The notes under the pieces were generated by a model. The model had not been told where the DNA came from. It ran no database searches and saw only the letters and a list, made by a program, of their open reading frames with translations. From contig CAVZZZ010000001.1 in assembly GCA_963780045.1 (NCBI GenBank), positions 5,518,001 to 5,582,000 of the forward strand: a DNA stretch of 64,000 bases. Reading direction: 5' to 3'. The position numbers and the translations under genes are program-made. Origin of the DNA: JANXQG01 sp963780045 (GTDB lineage Bacteria > Planctomycetota > Planctomycetia > Pirellulales > Thermoguttaceae). This document shows positions 35,243-44,609 of the stretch, in pieces; within the stretch, counting starts at the first letter, position 1; each line of letters starts with the position of its first letter.

Positions 35243-36181
35243 ATGAGGCCGGGACGTATCGGTATGTGGGGACTGGTAATTCTGCTGGCCCTGGCAAACC
35301 TGACGGGTGCTCAACCGCCAAGGCAGCACCTGCCCGAAGGCGTTAAGGCCATCAGGGACGTGCCTTATGTCGAGAGCGGACACGAGCGGAACCGCCTCGA
35401 TCTTTACCTCCCCGAAAAGGTGTCAGAAACGACCGGTCGGAAACTGCCGGTTGTTATTTGGATTCACGGCGGCGCATGGCAGGTCGGCAGCAAAGACAAC
35501 TGCCCGGCGGTATGGCTCGTCGGCAAGGGCTATGCCGTGGCGAGCGTCAATTATCGGCTCACCCAGCACGCCGTGTTTCCGGCCCAGGTCGAGGATTGCA
35601 AGGCGGCCATCCGCTGGCTGCGGGCGAACGCGGGCAAGCACCATTTGGACCCGGACCACATCGGCGTGTGGGGCGCGTCGGCCGGCGGGCACCTGGTTGC
35701 CATGCTCGGCACGACTGGCGGCGTGAAGGATTTGGAGGGCAAGGAGGGCAATCTCGATCAAACCAGCCGCGTGCAGTGCGTCGTCGATTGGTTCGGGCCC
35801 ACGGACCTGTTGACGATGGGCGGCGGGCACAACAATCCCGCCTCGCCGGAGGCCAAATTGCTCGGCGGCCCGCTGCAGGACAACAAGGAAAAAGCCCGCA
35901 AGGCCAGTCCGTTGACTTACGTCAGCAAGGACTCCGCGCCCTTCCTCATCATGCACGGCGACCAGGACCCCTTGGTGCCGCTGCAGCAAAGCAGGGCACT
36001 CGCCGAGGCGTTGAAGAAGGCCGGCGTGGAGGTCAAGCTCCAAGTCGTCGAAGGCAATGGTCACGGCGGGCCGGGGTTCAGCACGCCCGAAAACCGCAAA
36101 CTGATCGAGGAGTTTTTCGACAAGCATCTCAAGGGTAAAGGCGGCCCTTCTACCTTGCGTTTATCCGGCCGTTTGCATTGA
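35243..36181 (+). CDS. secreted alpha/beta-hydrolase esterase (BD-FAE/lipase-like)
   Basis: 312 residues from ATG 35243, giving a signal peptide (GMWGLVILLALANLTGA); an earlier ATG at 35177 would bury it. The oxyanion motif HGGAW, the nucleophile elbow GASAGGH, the catalytic Asp in HGDQDPLVPL and His in EGNGHGG form a complete triad. The HGGAW motif and length fit carboxylesterase/acetyl-xylan-esterase-like enzymes, so removal of acyl groups from polysaccharides is plausible but inferred. Confidence 0.85.
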   Translation: MRPGRIGMWGLVILLALANLTGAQPPRQHLPEGVKAIRDVPYVESGHERNRLDLYLPEKVSETTGRKLPVVIWIHGGAWQVGSKDNCPAVWLVGKGYAVASVNYRLTQHAVFPAQVEDCKAAIRWLRANAGKHHLDPDHIGVWGASAGGHLVAMLGTTGGVKDLEGKEGNLDQTSRVQCVVDWFGPTDLLTMGGGHNNPASPEAKLLGGPLQDNKEKARKASPLTYVSKDSAPFLIMHGDQDPLVPLQQSRALAEALKKAGVEVKLQVVEGNGHGGPGFSTPENRKLIEEFFDKHLKGKGGPSTLRLSGRLH

Positions 36182-36265
36182 CATAGCGCCCCGTTCGACT
36201 AAAATATTGGGTTTTCCCCGAACCGCCGCGCTCGGTGAAGGTGTCTTTAACTTTCCTGCAAGCGT

Positions 36266-37219
36266 TTGGAGCAGCCAACGTTGGAAGACGCGATTTTCAA
36301 GGCCGACATCCTCATTGAAGCCCTGACGTGGATTCGCCAGCTCCGCGGCAAGATCACGGTGATCAAGCTCGGAGGCAGCGTCATGGAGGATTCGCGGGCG
36401 ATGACCCACCTGCTCTTGGACATCATCTTCATGGAGACGGTCGGCATGAAGCCCGTCGTCGTGCATGGCGGGGGCGCGGCGATCACCCGGGCGATGGCCG
36501 AGGCGGGCCTGCAGCCGCAGTTCGTGCAGGGCCGCCGCTTTACCGACGACGCCACGCTGGCCATCGTCGAGCGCGTGCTGGCGGGCGAAGTCAACGAAGG
36601 ACTCTCCAAACAAATCCAGGAGTATGGCGGCAAGGCCCAGTCGCTGAACTTCCGCACGACGAACGTGCTTTTCGGCGAGCGCTTGACGCTGCCGTGCGAC
36701 AGCGGCCACGGTGACGGGGGCCAGCCGATCGACCTCGGCCACGTGGGCACCGTCACGTCGGCCGACGGCGAGATCATCAGCCGGCTTTGCGACGTGGGCG
36801 TGGTGCCGGTCATTCCTTCAATGTGCGTCGACGCCAAGGGGCAGAAGCTGAACGTCAATGCCGACACGGCGGCTATGGCGGTCGCCCAGGCGATCCGTGC
36901 GGAAAAGATGGTCTACCTCAGCGACGTCAACGGCGTCCGCCGGGACAAGAGCGATCCCGAATCGCTGATCAACTCGCTCACCGCCGACCAGGCCCGCGAG
37001 CTGATGTCCAGCGGCGTAATCGACTCCGGCATGATCCCCAAAGTGCAGGCATGTTTGGACATTCTCCAGGGCGGCGTCCGCAAAGTGCATATCATCGACG
37101 GCCGCGTGCGGCACGCGCTGCTGCTGGAAGTGTTCACCAGCAAGGGCGTCGGGACGGAGATCATCAAGAACGGTAGAGTGGGACAAGATCGCGAAGCGAG
37201 CGCGGGCCCACCATATTAA
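36266..37219 (+). CDS. argB: acetylglutamate kinase
   Basis: Phosphorylates N-acetylglutamate, the second step of arginine synthesis. 317 residues from a TTG at 36266. Motifs: VIKLGGSVMED (phosphate loop), VVVHGGGAAITRAM (substrate loop), LNVNADTAAMAVA and VYLSDVNGVRRD (nucleotide site). The normal end is near GTEIIKN; the last 15 residues (GRVGQDREASAGPPY) and the stop come from a 108-base mobile repeat starting at 37173. It heads the argB-argD-argF-rph series. Confidence 0.93.
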   Translation: MEQPTLEDAIFKADILIEALTWIRQLRGKITVIKLGGSVMEDSRAMTHLLLDIIFMETVGMKPVVVHGGGAAITRAMAEAGLQPQFVQGRRFTDDATLAIVERVLAGEVNEGLSKQIQEYGGKAQSLNFRTTNVLFGERLTLPCDSGHGDGGQPIDLGHVGTVTSADGEIISRLCDVGVVPVIPSMCVDAKGQKLNVNADTAAMAVAQAIRAEKMVYLSDVNGVRRDKSDPESLINSLTADQARELMSSGVIDSGMIPKVQACLDILQGGVRKVHIIDGRVRHALLLEVFTSKGVGTEIIKNGRVGQDREASAGPPY

Positions 37220-37280
37220 ACGTCGGTGGGCCGGCGCTGACCCGCAAGCGGGTGCCCCAGGCTCGCTTGTCCCACCCTAC
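37173..37280. repeat. 108-bp GTAGGGTGGGACAAG inverted-repeat element, copy 1
   Basis: The left end GTAGAGTGGGACAAG and right end CTTGTCCCACCCTAC are inverted. Inside, GGGCCCACCA faces TGGTGGGCC-like sequence, and GACCCGCAAGCGGGT forms a further hairpin. It overlaps the argB 3' end and supplies its stop; argD starts 17 bases beyond. A second copy of the same 108-base length is at 46544-46651. Confidence 0.88.
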
Positions 37281-37296
37281 ATAAAGGAGATTATCC

Positions 37297-38520
37297 TTGT
37301 CAGCAATTGAAACCGAGTTGGATTTGTTGGGTTCCGCCGACGTGCTGAATCTGTTCCAGCAGTACGTCATTCCCAACTACACGCGCTATCCGGTCGCCTT
37401 GACGCACGGCGAAGGCTCGTACGTCTGGGACGCCGAAGGCAACCGCTATCTCGACCTTTTTCCCGGTTGGGGCTGCGGGCTGTTGGGCCATTGCCCCGCG
37501 CCGGTCGTGGAAGCGGTCCGCGACCAGTTGGGCACCTTGATCCACGTGCCCAACACCTGGCACACCGAGGTCCAAGGCCGCTGGGCGCAGGCACTTTCCG
37601 AGCGGAGCTTCGGCGGGCAGGCGTTTTTCTGCAATTCGGGCACCGAGGCCAACGAGGCGGCGATCAAGCTGGTTCGCCTGCACGGCATGACCCACCGGCG
37701 CTACAAGATTATCACCTTTGAGGGCAGCTTCCACGGCCGCACGCTCGGCTCGCTCACCGCCACGGCCCAGCCGAAGTACCACGAAGGCCTCGGCCCGCTC
37801 ATGGCCGGCTTCGTCTACGCGCCCTTCGGCGATCTCGACGCAGTCGCGCGGCTTATCGACAACGAAACGGCCGCGATCATGATCGAGCCGATCCAGGGCG
37901 AAGGCGGCGTGCGGATACCGCCTGACGGCTTCCTTGCTGGGCTGCGCAAGCTGGCCGACGAACATGGGCTGCTGTTGGTGTTCGACGAAGTGCAAAGCGG
38001 CTTTGGCCGCACCGGCCACTGGTTCGCGTACCAGGCCGTCGACGTGACGCCCGACATTATGACGCTCTCCAAGGCCCTTTGCGGCGGAATCGCCGGGGCG
38101 GCGATGCTCGCCAAGACCGAGATCGCTCCAGAACTGCGGCCCGGTATGCACGCGGCCACCTTCGGCGGCAACCCGATCGCCGCCCGCGCCGGCCTTGCGG
38201 CCATCGAGATGATCGAAAGCCAAAACCTGCTGGAGGCGGCCGTCCGCTTGGGAGAGGTTTTCCAACAGCGGCTAAGCGAATTGCAGCGGCAGTGCGACAT
38301 GGTCCGCGAGGTCCGCGTCCGCGGGGCGATGATCGGCGTGGAGTTGGCCGTTGACGGCACGGCCACCGTGCGGTCCTGCATGGAGCGGAAATTGCTCATC
38401 AATTGCACGCACGGCACCGTGGTCCGGCTCTTGCCCGCGTTGACCCTCAGCGACGACCAGGCGCACGAGGGTTGCGATATCCTGGCCGAAGTGATCAAGG
38501 CCCAAGCCGCGGGAAAGTAG
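37297..38520 (+). CDS. argD: acetylornithine aminotransferase
   Basis: 407 residues, TTG start behind AAAGGAG. Class III PLP aminotransferase: CNSGTEANEAAIKL (phosphate binding), GSFHGRTLGSLTAT, VFDEVQSGFGRTG (cofactor Asp) and TLSKALCGG with the Schiff-base Lys. It converts N-acetylglutamate semialdehyde to N-acetylornithine. Length and motifs are complete. It is followed 3 bases later by argF. Confidence 0.94.
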   Translation: MSAIETELDLLGSADVLNLFQQYVIPNYTRYPVALTHGEGSYVWDAEGNRYLDLFPGWGCGLLGHCPAPVVEAVRDQLGTLIHVPNTWHTEVQGRWAQALSERSFGGQAFFCNSGTEANEAAIKLVRLHGMTHRRYKIITFEGSFHGRTLGSLTATAQPKYHEGLGPLMAGFVYAPFGDLDAVARLIDNETAAIMIEPIQGEGGVRIPPDGFLAGLRKLADEHGLLLVFDEVQSGFGRTGHWFAYQAVDVTPDIMTLSKALCGGIAGAAMLAKTEIAPELRPGMHAATFGGNPIAARAGLAAIEMIESQNLLEAAVRLGEVFQQRLSELQRQCDMVREVRVRGAMIGVELAVDGTATVRSCMERKLLINCTHGTVVRLLPALTLSDDQAHEGCDILAEVIKAQAAGK

Positions 38521-38523
38521 CCG

Positions 38524-39489
38524 ATGCGACACCTCTTGACCATCGCCGATCTGACGACCGCCGAGATCGAGCGCATCTTCTCGATTACGGAAGATCTCAA
38601 GGCGAAATGCGAGAAAGGGCTTCGCGAGCCGCTCCTGCCGGGCCGGGTAATGGCCCTGCTATTCGAGAAGCAGTCGCTGCGCACGCGCGTCAGCTTCGAG
38701 GCCGCGATGATCCACCTGGGAGGCAGCTCGCTCTTTCTCGGCCAGGACGTCGGTTTCGGCCGCCGCGAGAGCATCGCCGACTTCGGCCGAGTGCTAGGCG
38801 AATACGTCGACGTGATCGTGCTCCGCGCGAACCGCCACGCGGTCGCCGTCGATCTGGCCGAGCATTGTCCCTGTTCCGTCATCAACGGTCTGACCGATTT
38901 CGACCACCCCTGCCAGGCGATGGCCGACTTGTATACCATCCGCGAACTCGTGGGCGGACGGCTTCAAGGCCGTACGCTCGCCTGGATCGGCGACGCCAAC
39001 AACGTCGCCCGCAGTGTCGCCTTGGGTTGCGGCAAGCTGGGCGTGAGGCTCGTCATGGCCGTGCCGCCGAAGTACCAGTACAACGCGGCGGCGTTGGATT
39101 GGATACGTAAGCAGGTGCCCGCGCTGGACCTGACCGTCACGACCGATCCAATGGAAGCCGTTTGCGACGCCGTGGCGATTTACACGGACGTTTGGGCGAG
39201 CATGGGCCAGGAGGCCGAGCGGGAAGCACGGCGCGCCGATTTCACGCCGTACCAGGTGAACGCTCGGCTTATGGCGCATGCCCAAAAAGGCGCGTTTTTC
39301 ATGCACTGCCTCCCCGCTCGCCGCGGCGAGGAAGTGACCGACGAAGTAATCGACGGCCCGCAGAGCGTCGTAGTGCAACAGGCCGCCAATCGCATGCACG
39401 TGCAGAAGGGCATCCTCGCCTGGCTGCTGGGCGCGCAAGGCGGTGGAGAAGCATGCGGTCGCGCGGGCGGACTGGAGATTGCGGAATAA
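38524..39489 (+). CDS. argF: ornithine carbamoyltransferase
   Basis: 321 residues. QSLRTRVSFEAAM (carbamoyl-phosphate loop, with Leu in place of the more common Ser-Thr start), FDHPCQAMADL, and FFMHCLPARRGEEV with the catalytic Cys-Leu-Pro. It forms citrulline from ornithine and carbamoyl phosphate. It starts just after argD, so the two are surely one transcript. The C-terminal 15 residues (GGGEACGRAGGLEIAE) go past the usual end. Confidence 0.93.
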   Translation: MRHLLTIADLTTAEIERIFSITEDLKAKCEKGLREPLLPGRVMALLFEKQSLRTRVSFEAAMIHLGGSSLFLGQDVGFGRRESIADFGRVLGEYVDVIVLRANRHAVAVDLAEHCPCSVINGLTDFDHPCQAMADLYTIRELVGGRLQGRTLAWIGDANNVARSVALGCGKLGVRLVMAVPPKYQYNAAALDWIRKQVPALDLTVTTDPMEAVCDAVAIYTDVWASMGQEAEREARRADFTPYQVNARLMAHAQKGAFFMHCLPARRGEEVTDEVIDGPQSVVVQQAANRMHVQKGILAWLLGAQGGGEACGRAGGLEIAE

Positions 39490-39513
39490 CAGTGGGAAGT
39501 GGGAAGTACAAAC

Positions 39514-40257
39514 ATGCGCCCCGACGGCCGTCAACCAAACGAACTCCGCCCGCTGAAAATCAAGCGCCGCTACACGCGCACCGCGCCGGGCAGCGTTCTG
39601 ATCCAGGCCGGCCGCACAACCGTGCTCTGCTGCGCTTCGATTGAGCCGGAGGTGCCGGCCTGGATGAAAGGGCAAGGCCGCGGCTGGCTGACCGCTGAAT
39701 ACGGCATGTTGCCCGGCAGCACCGCTCCTCGCAAGAAGCGCGAGCGAGGCGGCAACCTCGACGGCCGCACGACCGAAATCCAGCGGCTCATCGGCCGCAG
39801 CTTGCGGGCGGTCGTTGATCTGGGGACAATCGGCGAGCGAACCGTCACCGTCGACTGTGACGTGTTGGAGGCTGACGGCGGCACGCGGACGCTCAGCATT
39901 ACGGGCGCATTCATCGCCTTGGTTGACGCCCTGCAGGCCGTCGCCAAGGACTTGCCTGAGGGCGCGCGGCCGTTGCGCGACAGCGTGGCCGCTGTGAGCG
40001 TCGGCATCGTCCGGGGCAAGCCGCTCTTGGACCTCTGCTACGAGGAGGACGCGGCGGCCGAGGTGGACATGAACGTCGTGATGACCGGCGCCGGCCGCTT
40101 CATCGAAGTGCAAGGCACCGGCGAAGAGGCGACCTTCAGCGAGAAGGACCTTGCGGCGATGCTCGACTTGGCCCGAGGCGGAATACGCGAGTTAGCGGCA
40201 ATGCAAGCGAAGGCGCTGGGGCGGCTGTGGGTGTGGAACGGCTCCGGCCTCACGTGA
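39514..40257 (+). CDS. rph: ribonuclease PH
   Basis: 247 residues from ATG 39514 (MRPDGRQPNELRPLKI). RNase PH motifs: GRTTVLCCASIE, GRGWLTAEYGMLPGST, RTTEIQRLIGRSLRAVVD and CDVLEADGGTRT. A phosphorolytic 3'-5' exonuclease for tRNA 3' maturation. Full length. It follows argF by 24 bases, an unusual partner for arginine genes but consistent with read-through transcription. Confidence 0.95.
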   Translation: MRPDGRQPNELRPLKIKRRYTRTAPGSVLIQAGRTTVLCCASIEPEVPAWMKGQGRGWLTAEYGMLPGSTAPRKKRERGGNLDGRTTEIQRLIGRSLRAVVDLGTIGERTVTVDCDVLEADGGTRTLSITGAFIALVDALQAVAKDLPEGARPLRDSVAAVSVGIVRGKPLLDLCYEEDAAAEVDMNVVMTGAGRFIEVQGTGEEATFSEKDLAAMLDLARGGIRELAAMQAKALGRLWVWNGSGLT

Positions 40258-40295
40258 TTGACGAATAGTGCGCTTGCGATTAGACTGTATTCAGT

Positions 40296-40896
40296 ATGTC
40301 AACTGCCATAATCTCATCCGAGTTTGCGGATTTCACCCCAGCGCCGCGCTTGCTCACCGCGGGGGACTTGACGGCTATGCCCGACGTCCTTCCGTCCGGC
40401 CCCGGTGAAATATGAGCTTGAGGATGGGAGGCTCGTCGTCATGCCCTTGCCCGGCGGAATTCATGGGGCGGTCAACGCGAACATTGTCTTTCAACTGAAG
40501 CTGCAAGGAGACCAGAAGGGCCACGGCAAGACGCTCACGGAAACGGGCATCATTCTTCGGAACGATCCTGACCGGGTTGTCGGTCCCGATAGTTGCTTTG
40601 CAGTAGCGGTATCGCTTCCGCTGAGCTATTCGCCGCAAGGTTTTCTCATCCGCGTCCCGGCTCTTGTCGTCGAAGTTCGCCGCAAGAACGATACGCCCGG
40701 CGAGCTGGAAAGGAAGGCCGGCGAGTATCTCGCTGGCGGAGGGCGGTTGGTGTGGGTCCTCGATCCGATCCGGTCCCTGGCCATCGTTTATGAAGCTGCG
40801 CATCCTCCAAGAGTCCTGAGCCCGGCCGACGACTTGACGGCCGAAGGCATCATTCCCGGCTTTCGCGCGAGTGTCGGCGAAATCTTGCGGGTTTAG
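40296..40896 (+). CDS. Uma2-family (PD-(D/E)xK-like) protein, one frameshift
   Basis: The typical Uma2 N-terminus lies in one frame (MSTAIISSEF, then LLTAGDLTAMPDVLPSGP from 40296). The body follows in another: KYELEDGRLVVMPLPGG, RVPALVVEVRRKNDT with the E-x-R/K pair, and GEYLAGGGRLVWVLDP. One extra C in the CCCC run at about 40400 breaks the join. With it removed the protein reads GPVKYEL and is about 199 residues, normal for the family. The fold is nuclease-like, but no biological role is established. Confidence 0.8.
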
Positions 40897-40900
40897 CGGG

Positions 40901-41320
40901 TTACTCTCCCTGCACCGTCAGCACCAGCCTTCTTCTCCCGCCGTGACGGCGGTATTCGCAAAGACAAATCCCTTGCCAAGTTCCAAGGGACAGCCGACCA
41001 TCGCGAATCGGCATCGTGAGCGAACAGCCCGATAGCAATGACTTCACGTGGGCCGGCATGTCATCCGGGCCTTCGTCGGTATGCCGATAGGGCGCGTCCT
41101 CCGGTGCGAGCCGGGCCAGCGCGTGATCCAGGTCAAAGAGCACGTCAGGATCGGCGTTCTCGTTGATCGTAAGGCCGGCCGAGGTGTGCGCGATGAACAC
41201 GTTCAGCAGACCTGCGCGAAGATCGGCCAACTCGGGCACGGCCGCCAGCACGCGATCGGTGATCTTGTGAATACCCGGCGGGAAAGCCGGCAGCAGCAAG
41301 TCTCGCTGGAACCAGGCCAC
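40901..41320 (-). CDS. YjbQ/UPF0047 family protein
   Basis: 139 residues from a GTG at 41320 behind AAGGAG; the open frame upstream to 41602 is not coding. HTSAGLTINENADPDV, HTDEGPDDMPAHVKSLL and SLGTWQGICLCEYRR are the family's diagnostic blocks, with the conserved His and Asp residues. E. coli YjbQ has weak thiamine-phosphate synthase activity; the true role is uncertain. Convergent with the Uma2 gene (4 bases apart). Confidence 0.9.
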   Translation of the reverse strand: MAWFQRDLLLPAFPPGIHKITDRVLAAVPELADLRAGLLNVFIAHTSAGLTINENADPDVLFDLDHALARLAPEDAPYRHTDEGPDDMPAHVKSLLSGCSLTMPIRDGRLSLGTWQGICLCEYRRHGGRRRLVLTVQGE

Positions 41321-41456
41321 ATAAATCTCCTTGCGTTGCAATCTCGGACAAATCGGCGTTTTCGTTCCGACCAGTATACCTTGAGCCGACCCAAACGGAA
41401 GATGCTCCAGCCTGCGGCGCAAATCGCGGGCAATATTTGTAGACGAGGCGCAGCGC

Positions 41457-43979
41457 ATGATCAAATTGGATTCCAACGCCACAGCGGAGCGCGACCCGGC
41501 CGTAGAGCCGATTTCGCGCACGGGCTGGGGCCGCTGGCGCCGCCGCCAGATGGCCCGCGTCCTGGTGTTTTGCGGCTTCATCGTGACGGCCATCTGGGGC
41601 ATCCGCTACGCCAGCATTGTGGGCGGGGTCGCGGGATCGCTCCGGGAAAAAAGCCTGCCCGTTCCCGTTGCCCCGTTGATTGATCCACTGCTTGTCGCCA
41701 AGGCCTGTCCGGTTCCACTGATTACGCTGCTGGGGGCGCTTGTCGGGTTGTTTGCCTTGTTGCGCTTGGAAGCGGCTGCGCCGATTGAGCGAGCCCTCTT
41801 GCAGGCGCTGGGCACAAACAACGAGCCGACCCGCTGCGCGGGTGCGCCGGCAAGGAGCAGGGAGCGGGGAGGTTCGTTGCCTTGGATCGTCCTGGGATTG
41901 GCAATCGTTGCCGCAGCCATCGCCATTTTGGAATGGATCGAGCCGTTCTACTTTGTGCAGGATGACAATTTCGCCAACGTTTTGCCTGGCGTGCTGCAAG
42001 GCTGCCGGTCGATGTTCCGTGGCGAGTTCCCAGACTTTGACCCCTGTCAGTACATGGGAATGCCCAATGCGGGCAAAGGCATCTTCGCCCTCTTCTATCC
42101 GCCGACGATTGTCTCGTATGCCGTCGCACGCTGGGCGCTGCGAAACGAGAACTGGACCATCGACGTTTTCGCCGCGATGCACCTGCTGGTTGGCTACGTG
42201 GCGTCTTTCGCTGCCGCGCGAATGGCCGGACTGCGGCCCGCTTTGGCCTTCGCCTTGGGCGTTTCATTCGTGCTCTCCGGGTACATCCTCATGGTCGGAC
42301 GAAGCTGGCACGCCGTTTTGACGCTTGTCGTCTGGCTGCCGCTGTTGTTCTGCGCGATGGAGGCGTGGCTTCACGGGCGGACCGGATGGGGCTGGCTTGT
42401 CCTTAGCGGGCTGGCCATCGGCGGCTTCTACTACAACGGCTTCCCGCAGTACTGGGTCTACGCCATGCTCTTTATGTCGCTGGTCGCCCTGACGGCCGTT
42501 GCCGGCGGCCGCATCGCCCCGCGGCAACTGCTCTGGCCGGCTGCGGCGGGGCTGCTCGGCGTGTCGCTGATTCTGCCGTCCCTGGTCGTGCAATTGGAGA
42601 TCACTCGCGGCATGGCCGAAAAGCCGGTCAACTTCGGCACGGGTTTCGACCAAGGTCTTGTCGCAACCATGGCGCCTTTCCCGCTGGGCCGCGCTGAAGG
42701 GTTGATGTTCGTACCTTCAAACCGGGACAAAGAGCTTGACAACCAGTTCTATTACGCCGGGACGATCCTCATTGGCGGCGGATTCGTTGTGCTTGGCGTA
42801 TTGCTCGCGTACCGGTGCAGTGGAAAATGGCTGGCCGCGAATCCTTGGATTGTCGCGGCAGTGGCCTCGCTCTGGTTGGGAATCGGATCGCCCGGACTTT
42901 TATGGACGCTGGTAGGACGATTGCCAGTCCTGCGGACTGTCAACCACTATCCGCATCGCCTGCTGCCCTTCTTCGTATTCTTTACGCTCATCGTTGGTGG
43001 ACGTTTCATCGAGCGGCTGCTCCATCATGCAAGCCGCACGGCCGCTCGCCGATCAGCCGCGCGCGGCAAGAAGTGGGGCGGCTGGAAATGGGAACATGCA
43101 ATCGCCGCCGCGACTACCGTGCTCATGCTTTACCACGTCTCGTTGGCGCGGAATAGTCTCTGGTCTTATGGCGACCGGCCCTATCCGCCACTTCCCTCGG
43201 AGATCGCCCAGCGCGTGCTGCCCGATGACGGCAAGCAACCGGGCCGCGTTCTATGGATCGGGCCGTGGCGGTCGGGCCTGCCCGGATTTAGCTGGTTGCT
43301 GCCGTACAGCCTGCCGTCGGCCTACGGCGCGGGGAGTTTTATCGGCTACGACCCGATCATCGAAAACCGCCCGGAGACGCGGGCAATTCAGGCGCACTTC
43401 GACGATTCTCCCGTCGAGGCGGCGCGGGCCTACGGAATCCACTGGATCCTGGAGGCCAATCCCGACCACTACTGGCCGGAACGCGATTACTGGCAAACCG
43501 TCCGCAAAAGCGACTGGTGCTTCGATTATATGGAGGGCGGTTCGCCCAGCCCCGCGGAGCGCGTGCGGCAGGCGGCCCAGTTGCGCTTCCAGCGCGACGA
43601 GCTGCGGCTTTACGAGCTGGGCGGCGCATGCCCAATGGCCTTCGATCTGCGGCAGCCGGAGGCTTCCTTGCCGGTTACTAGCCGCGGCTGGGGATGCCAA
43701 GTCCAATCGCACGGCGACGGACAGCGAACGATCGTCGTCAATATGGCAATGCGGCCGTGGGTCACGGCGACATCCGGCGCTCGTGACTTGTCCGTTACAC
43801 CCGATCCGTGGGGACGCGTCCTGGTGCATGTCCCCGATGACGTAGCGCAGTTCGATGTCTACTACAAACTGCCCTGGCGGCGGGGCCTGCTGATGGGCGG
43901 TTGCTTGATGGTGGCCACGCTTGCCGGCACCGCGTTTTTGCGTAGCTTCGGCGTCGCTAAACGCAGGGCCATGCAATAA
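41457..43979 (+). CDS. large polytopic membrane protein, YfhO-like
   Basis: 840 residues. About eleven membrane helices between residues 35 and 545 contain loops such as FDPCQYMGMPNAGKG and TVNHYPHRLLPFFVFF, matching the YfhO/GT-C-type organisation (membrane domain with an acidic first loop: EPFYFVQDD). A soluble C-terminal domain (YELGGACPMAFDLRQPEAS) precedes a final helix. Such proteins are thought to transfer lipid-linked sugars. The first cytoplasmic region contains a short repeat-derived stretch (NEPTRCAGAPARSRERGG). Divergent from the YjbQ gene. Confidence 0.75.
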   Translation: MIKLDSNATAERDPAVEPISRTGWGRWRRRQMARVLVFCGFIVTAIWGIRYASIVGGVAGSLREKSLPVPVAPLIDPLLVAKACPVPLITLLGALVGLFALLRLEAAAPIERALLQALGTNNEPTRCAGAPARSRERGGSLPWIVLGLAIVAAAIAILEWIEPFYFVQDDNFANVLPGVLQGCRSMFRGEFPDFDPCQYMGMPNAGKGIFALFYPPTIVSYAVARWALRNENWTIDVFAAMHLLVGYVASFAAARMAGLRPALAFALGVSFVLSGYILMVGRSWHAVLTLVVWLPLLFCAMEAWLHGRTGWGWLVLSGLAIGGFYYNGFPQYWVYAMLFMSLVALTAVAGGRIAPRQLLWPAAAGLLGVSLILPSLVVQLEITRGMAEKPVNFGTGFDQGLVATMAPFPLGRAEGLMFVPSNRDKELDNQFYYAGTILIGGGFVVLGVLLAYRCSGKWLAANPWIVAAVASLWLGIGSPGLLWTLVGRLPVLRTVNHYPHRLLPFFVFFTLIVGGRFIERLLHHASRTAARRSAARGKKWGGWKWEHAIAAATTVLMLYHVSLARNSLWSYGDRPYPPLPSEIAQRVLPDDGKQPGRVLWIGPWRSGLPGFSWLLPYSLPSAYGAGSFIGYDPIIENRPETRAIQAHFDDSPVEAARAYGIHWILEANPDHYWPERDYWQTVRKSDWCFDYMEGGSPSPAERVRQAAQLRFQRDELRLYELGGACPMAFDLRQPEASLPVTSRGWGCQVQSHGDGQRTIVVNMAMRPWVTATSGARDLSVTPDPWGRVLVHVPDDVAQFDVYYKLPWRRGLLMGGCLMVATLAGTAFLRSFGVAKRRAMQ

Positions 43980-44114
43980 AGTCCACTTAGTCTATTTAGA
44001 TTACCAGAATCGGTGCGTAGACGGCTGCTAACGCTGTGAAAACTGCCGCCTAACGCTTGACAAATAATCGTTTTTGTGCATAATGGACTCTTTACCTATT
44101 GGGAGTGTTATTTG

Positions 44115-44609
44115 ATGCGAAACGTTTTTGAAGCCATTCTAGAGTGCGGGCACGACGAGGACTTCAACCCGGCTGAGGACAGCCCGGAGTTCCGTCGTAC
44201 TGACGCCCCAGCAGGCTCGAAGTCGAAGATTGACATGCTCTCCGAGCGCGTGCTGCGCGGTCTGCCGCTCTGGCATCCTGAGGACCGCAGCGATTACAGC
44301 GGTCTCACTGGTGGCGGAGGCCCGCGCGTTCAGCGCGCTGCCTTGTCCGGCGCGTGCGGTCGGCCGAATCAAGCCATTCAAAGAATTCAACGCTCAAAGA
44401 CGCTTTGTCTTCGAGCGTTTTTTTATGTCGGTAGGACGGACTTTCCAGTCCGTCCGCCATCAACCTGCCCCTGGCCGCTTTTCGTTCTCAGGCAATTCGC
44501 GGGGTGCGAGTTCGCCGCGGCGGACGGGGACATCCGCAGGGGCCTCGATTCCGACCCGCACCCGGTCTCCGTTGACCCGCACGATCGTCAGGACGATCGA
44601 ATCGCCTAG
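44115..44609 (+). CDS. small hypothetical protein, 3' end uncertain
   Basis: Starts at ATG 44115 behind GGGAGTG. The first 70 or so residues (NVFEAILECGHDEDFNPAE, KIDMLSERVLRGLPLWHPED) are protein-like, and the GLPLWHP motif recurs, from memory, in short planctomycete proteins. The frame then has no stop before 44609 and passes through a strong terminator hairpin (44389-44424), so the true protein must end earlier. A frameshift after about 44330 is likely, but no alternative frame stops before the hairpin either. Function unknown. Confidence 0.45.
   Translation: MRNVFEAILECGHDEDFNPAEDSPEFRRTDAPAGSKSKIDMLSERVLRGLPLWHPEDRSDYSGLTGGGGPRVQRAALSGACGRPNQAIQRIQRSKTLCLRAFFYVGRTDFPVRPPSTCPWPLFVLRQFAGCEFAAADGDIRRGLDSDPHPVSVDPHDRQDDRIA
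44389..44424 (+). terminator. rho-independent terminator
   Basis: AACGCTCAAAGAC pairs with GTCTTCGAGCGTT (one mismatch) around a GCTTT loop and is followed by seven T residues. On the plus strand it would end the small transcript from about 44100; it lies just beyond the end of csrA on the minus strand. Confidence 0.8.
44434..44455. repeat. GGACGGACT palindrome
   Basis: GGACGGACT-TTCC-AGTCCGTCC, a perfect 9-base inverted repeat with a 4-base loop, directly after the terminator. This motif is scattered through planctomycete genomes (established from memory, not checked here). Confidence 0.75.

Noticed and set aside
41321..41602. Long N-terminal extension of the YjbQ protein
   Set aside because: The GTG at 41320 has a clear AAGGAG site and matches the family start; the extension overlaps the divergent membrane protein gene.
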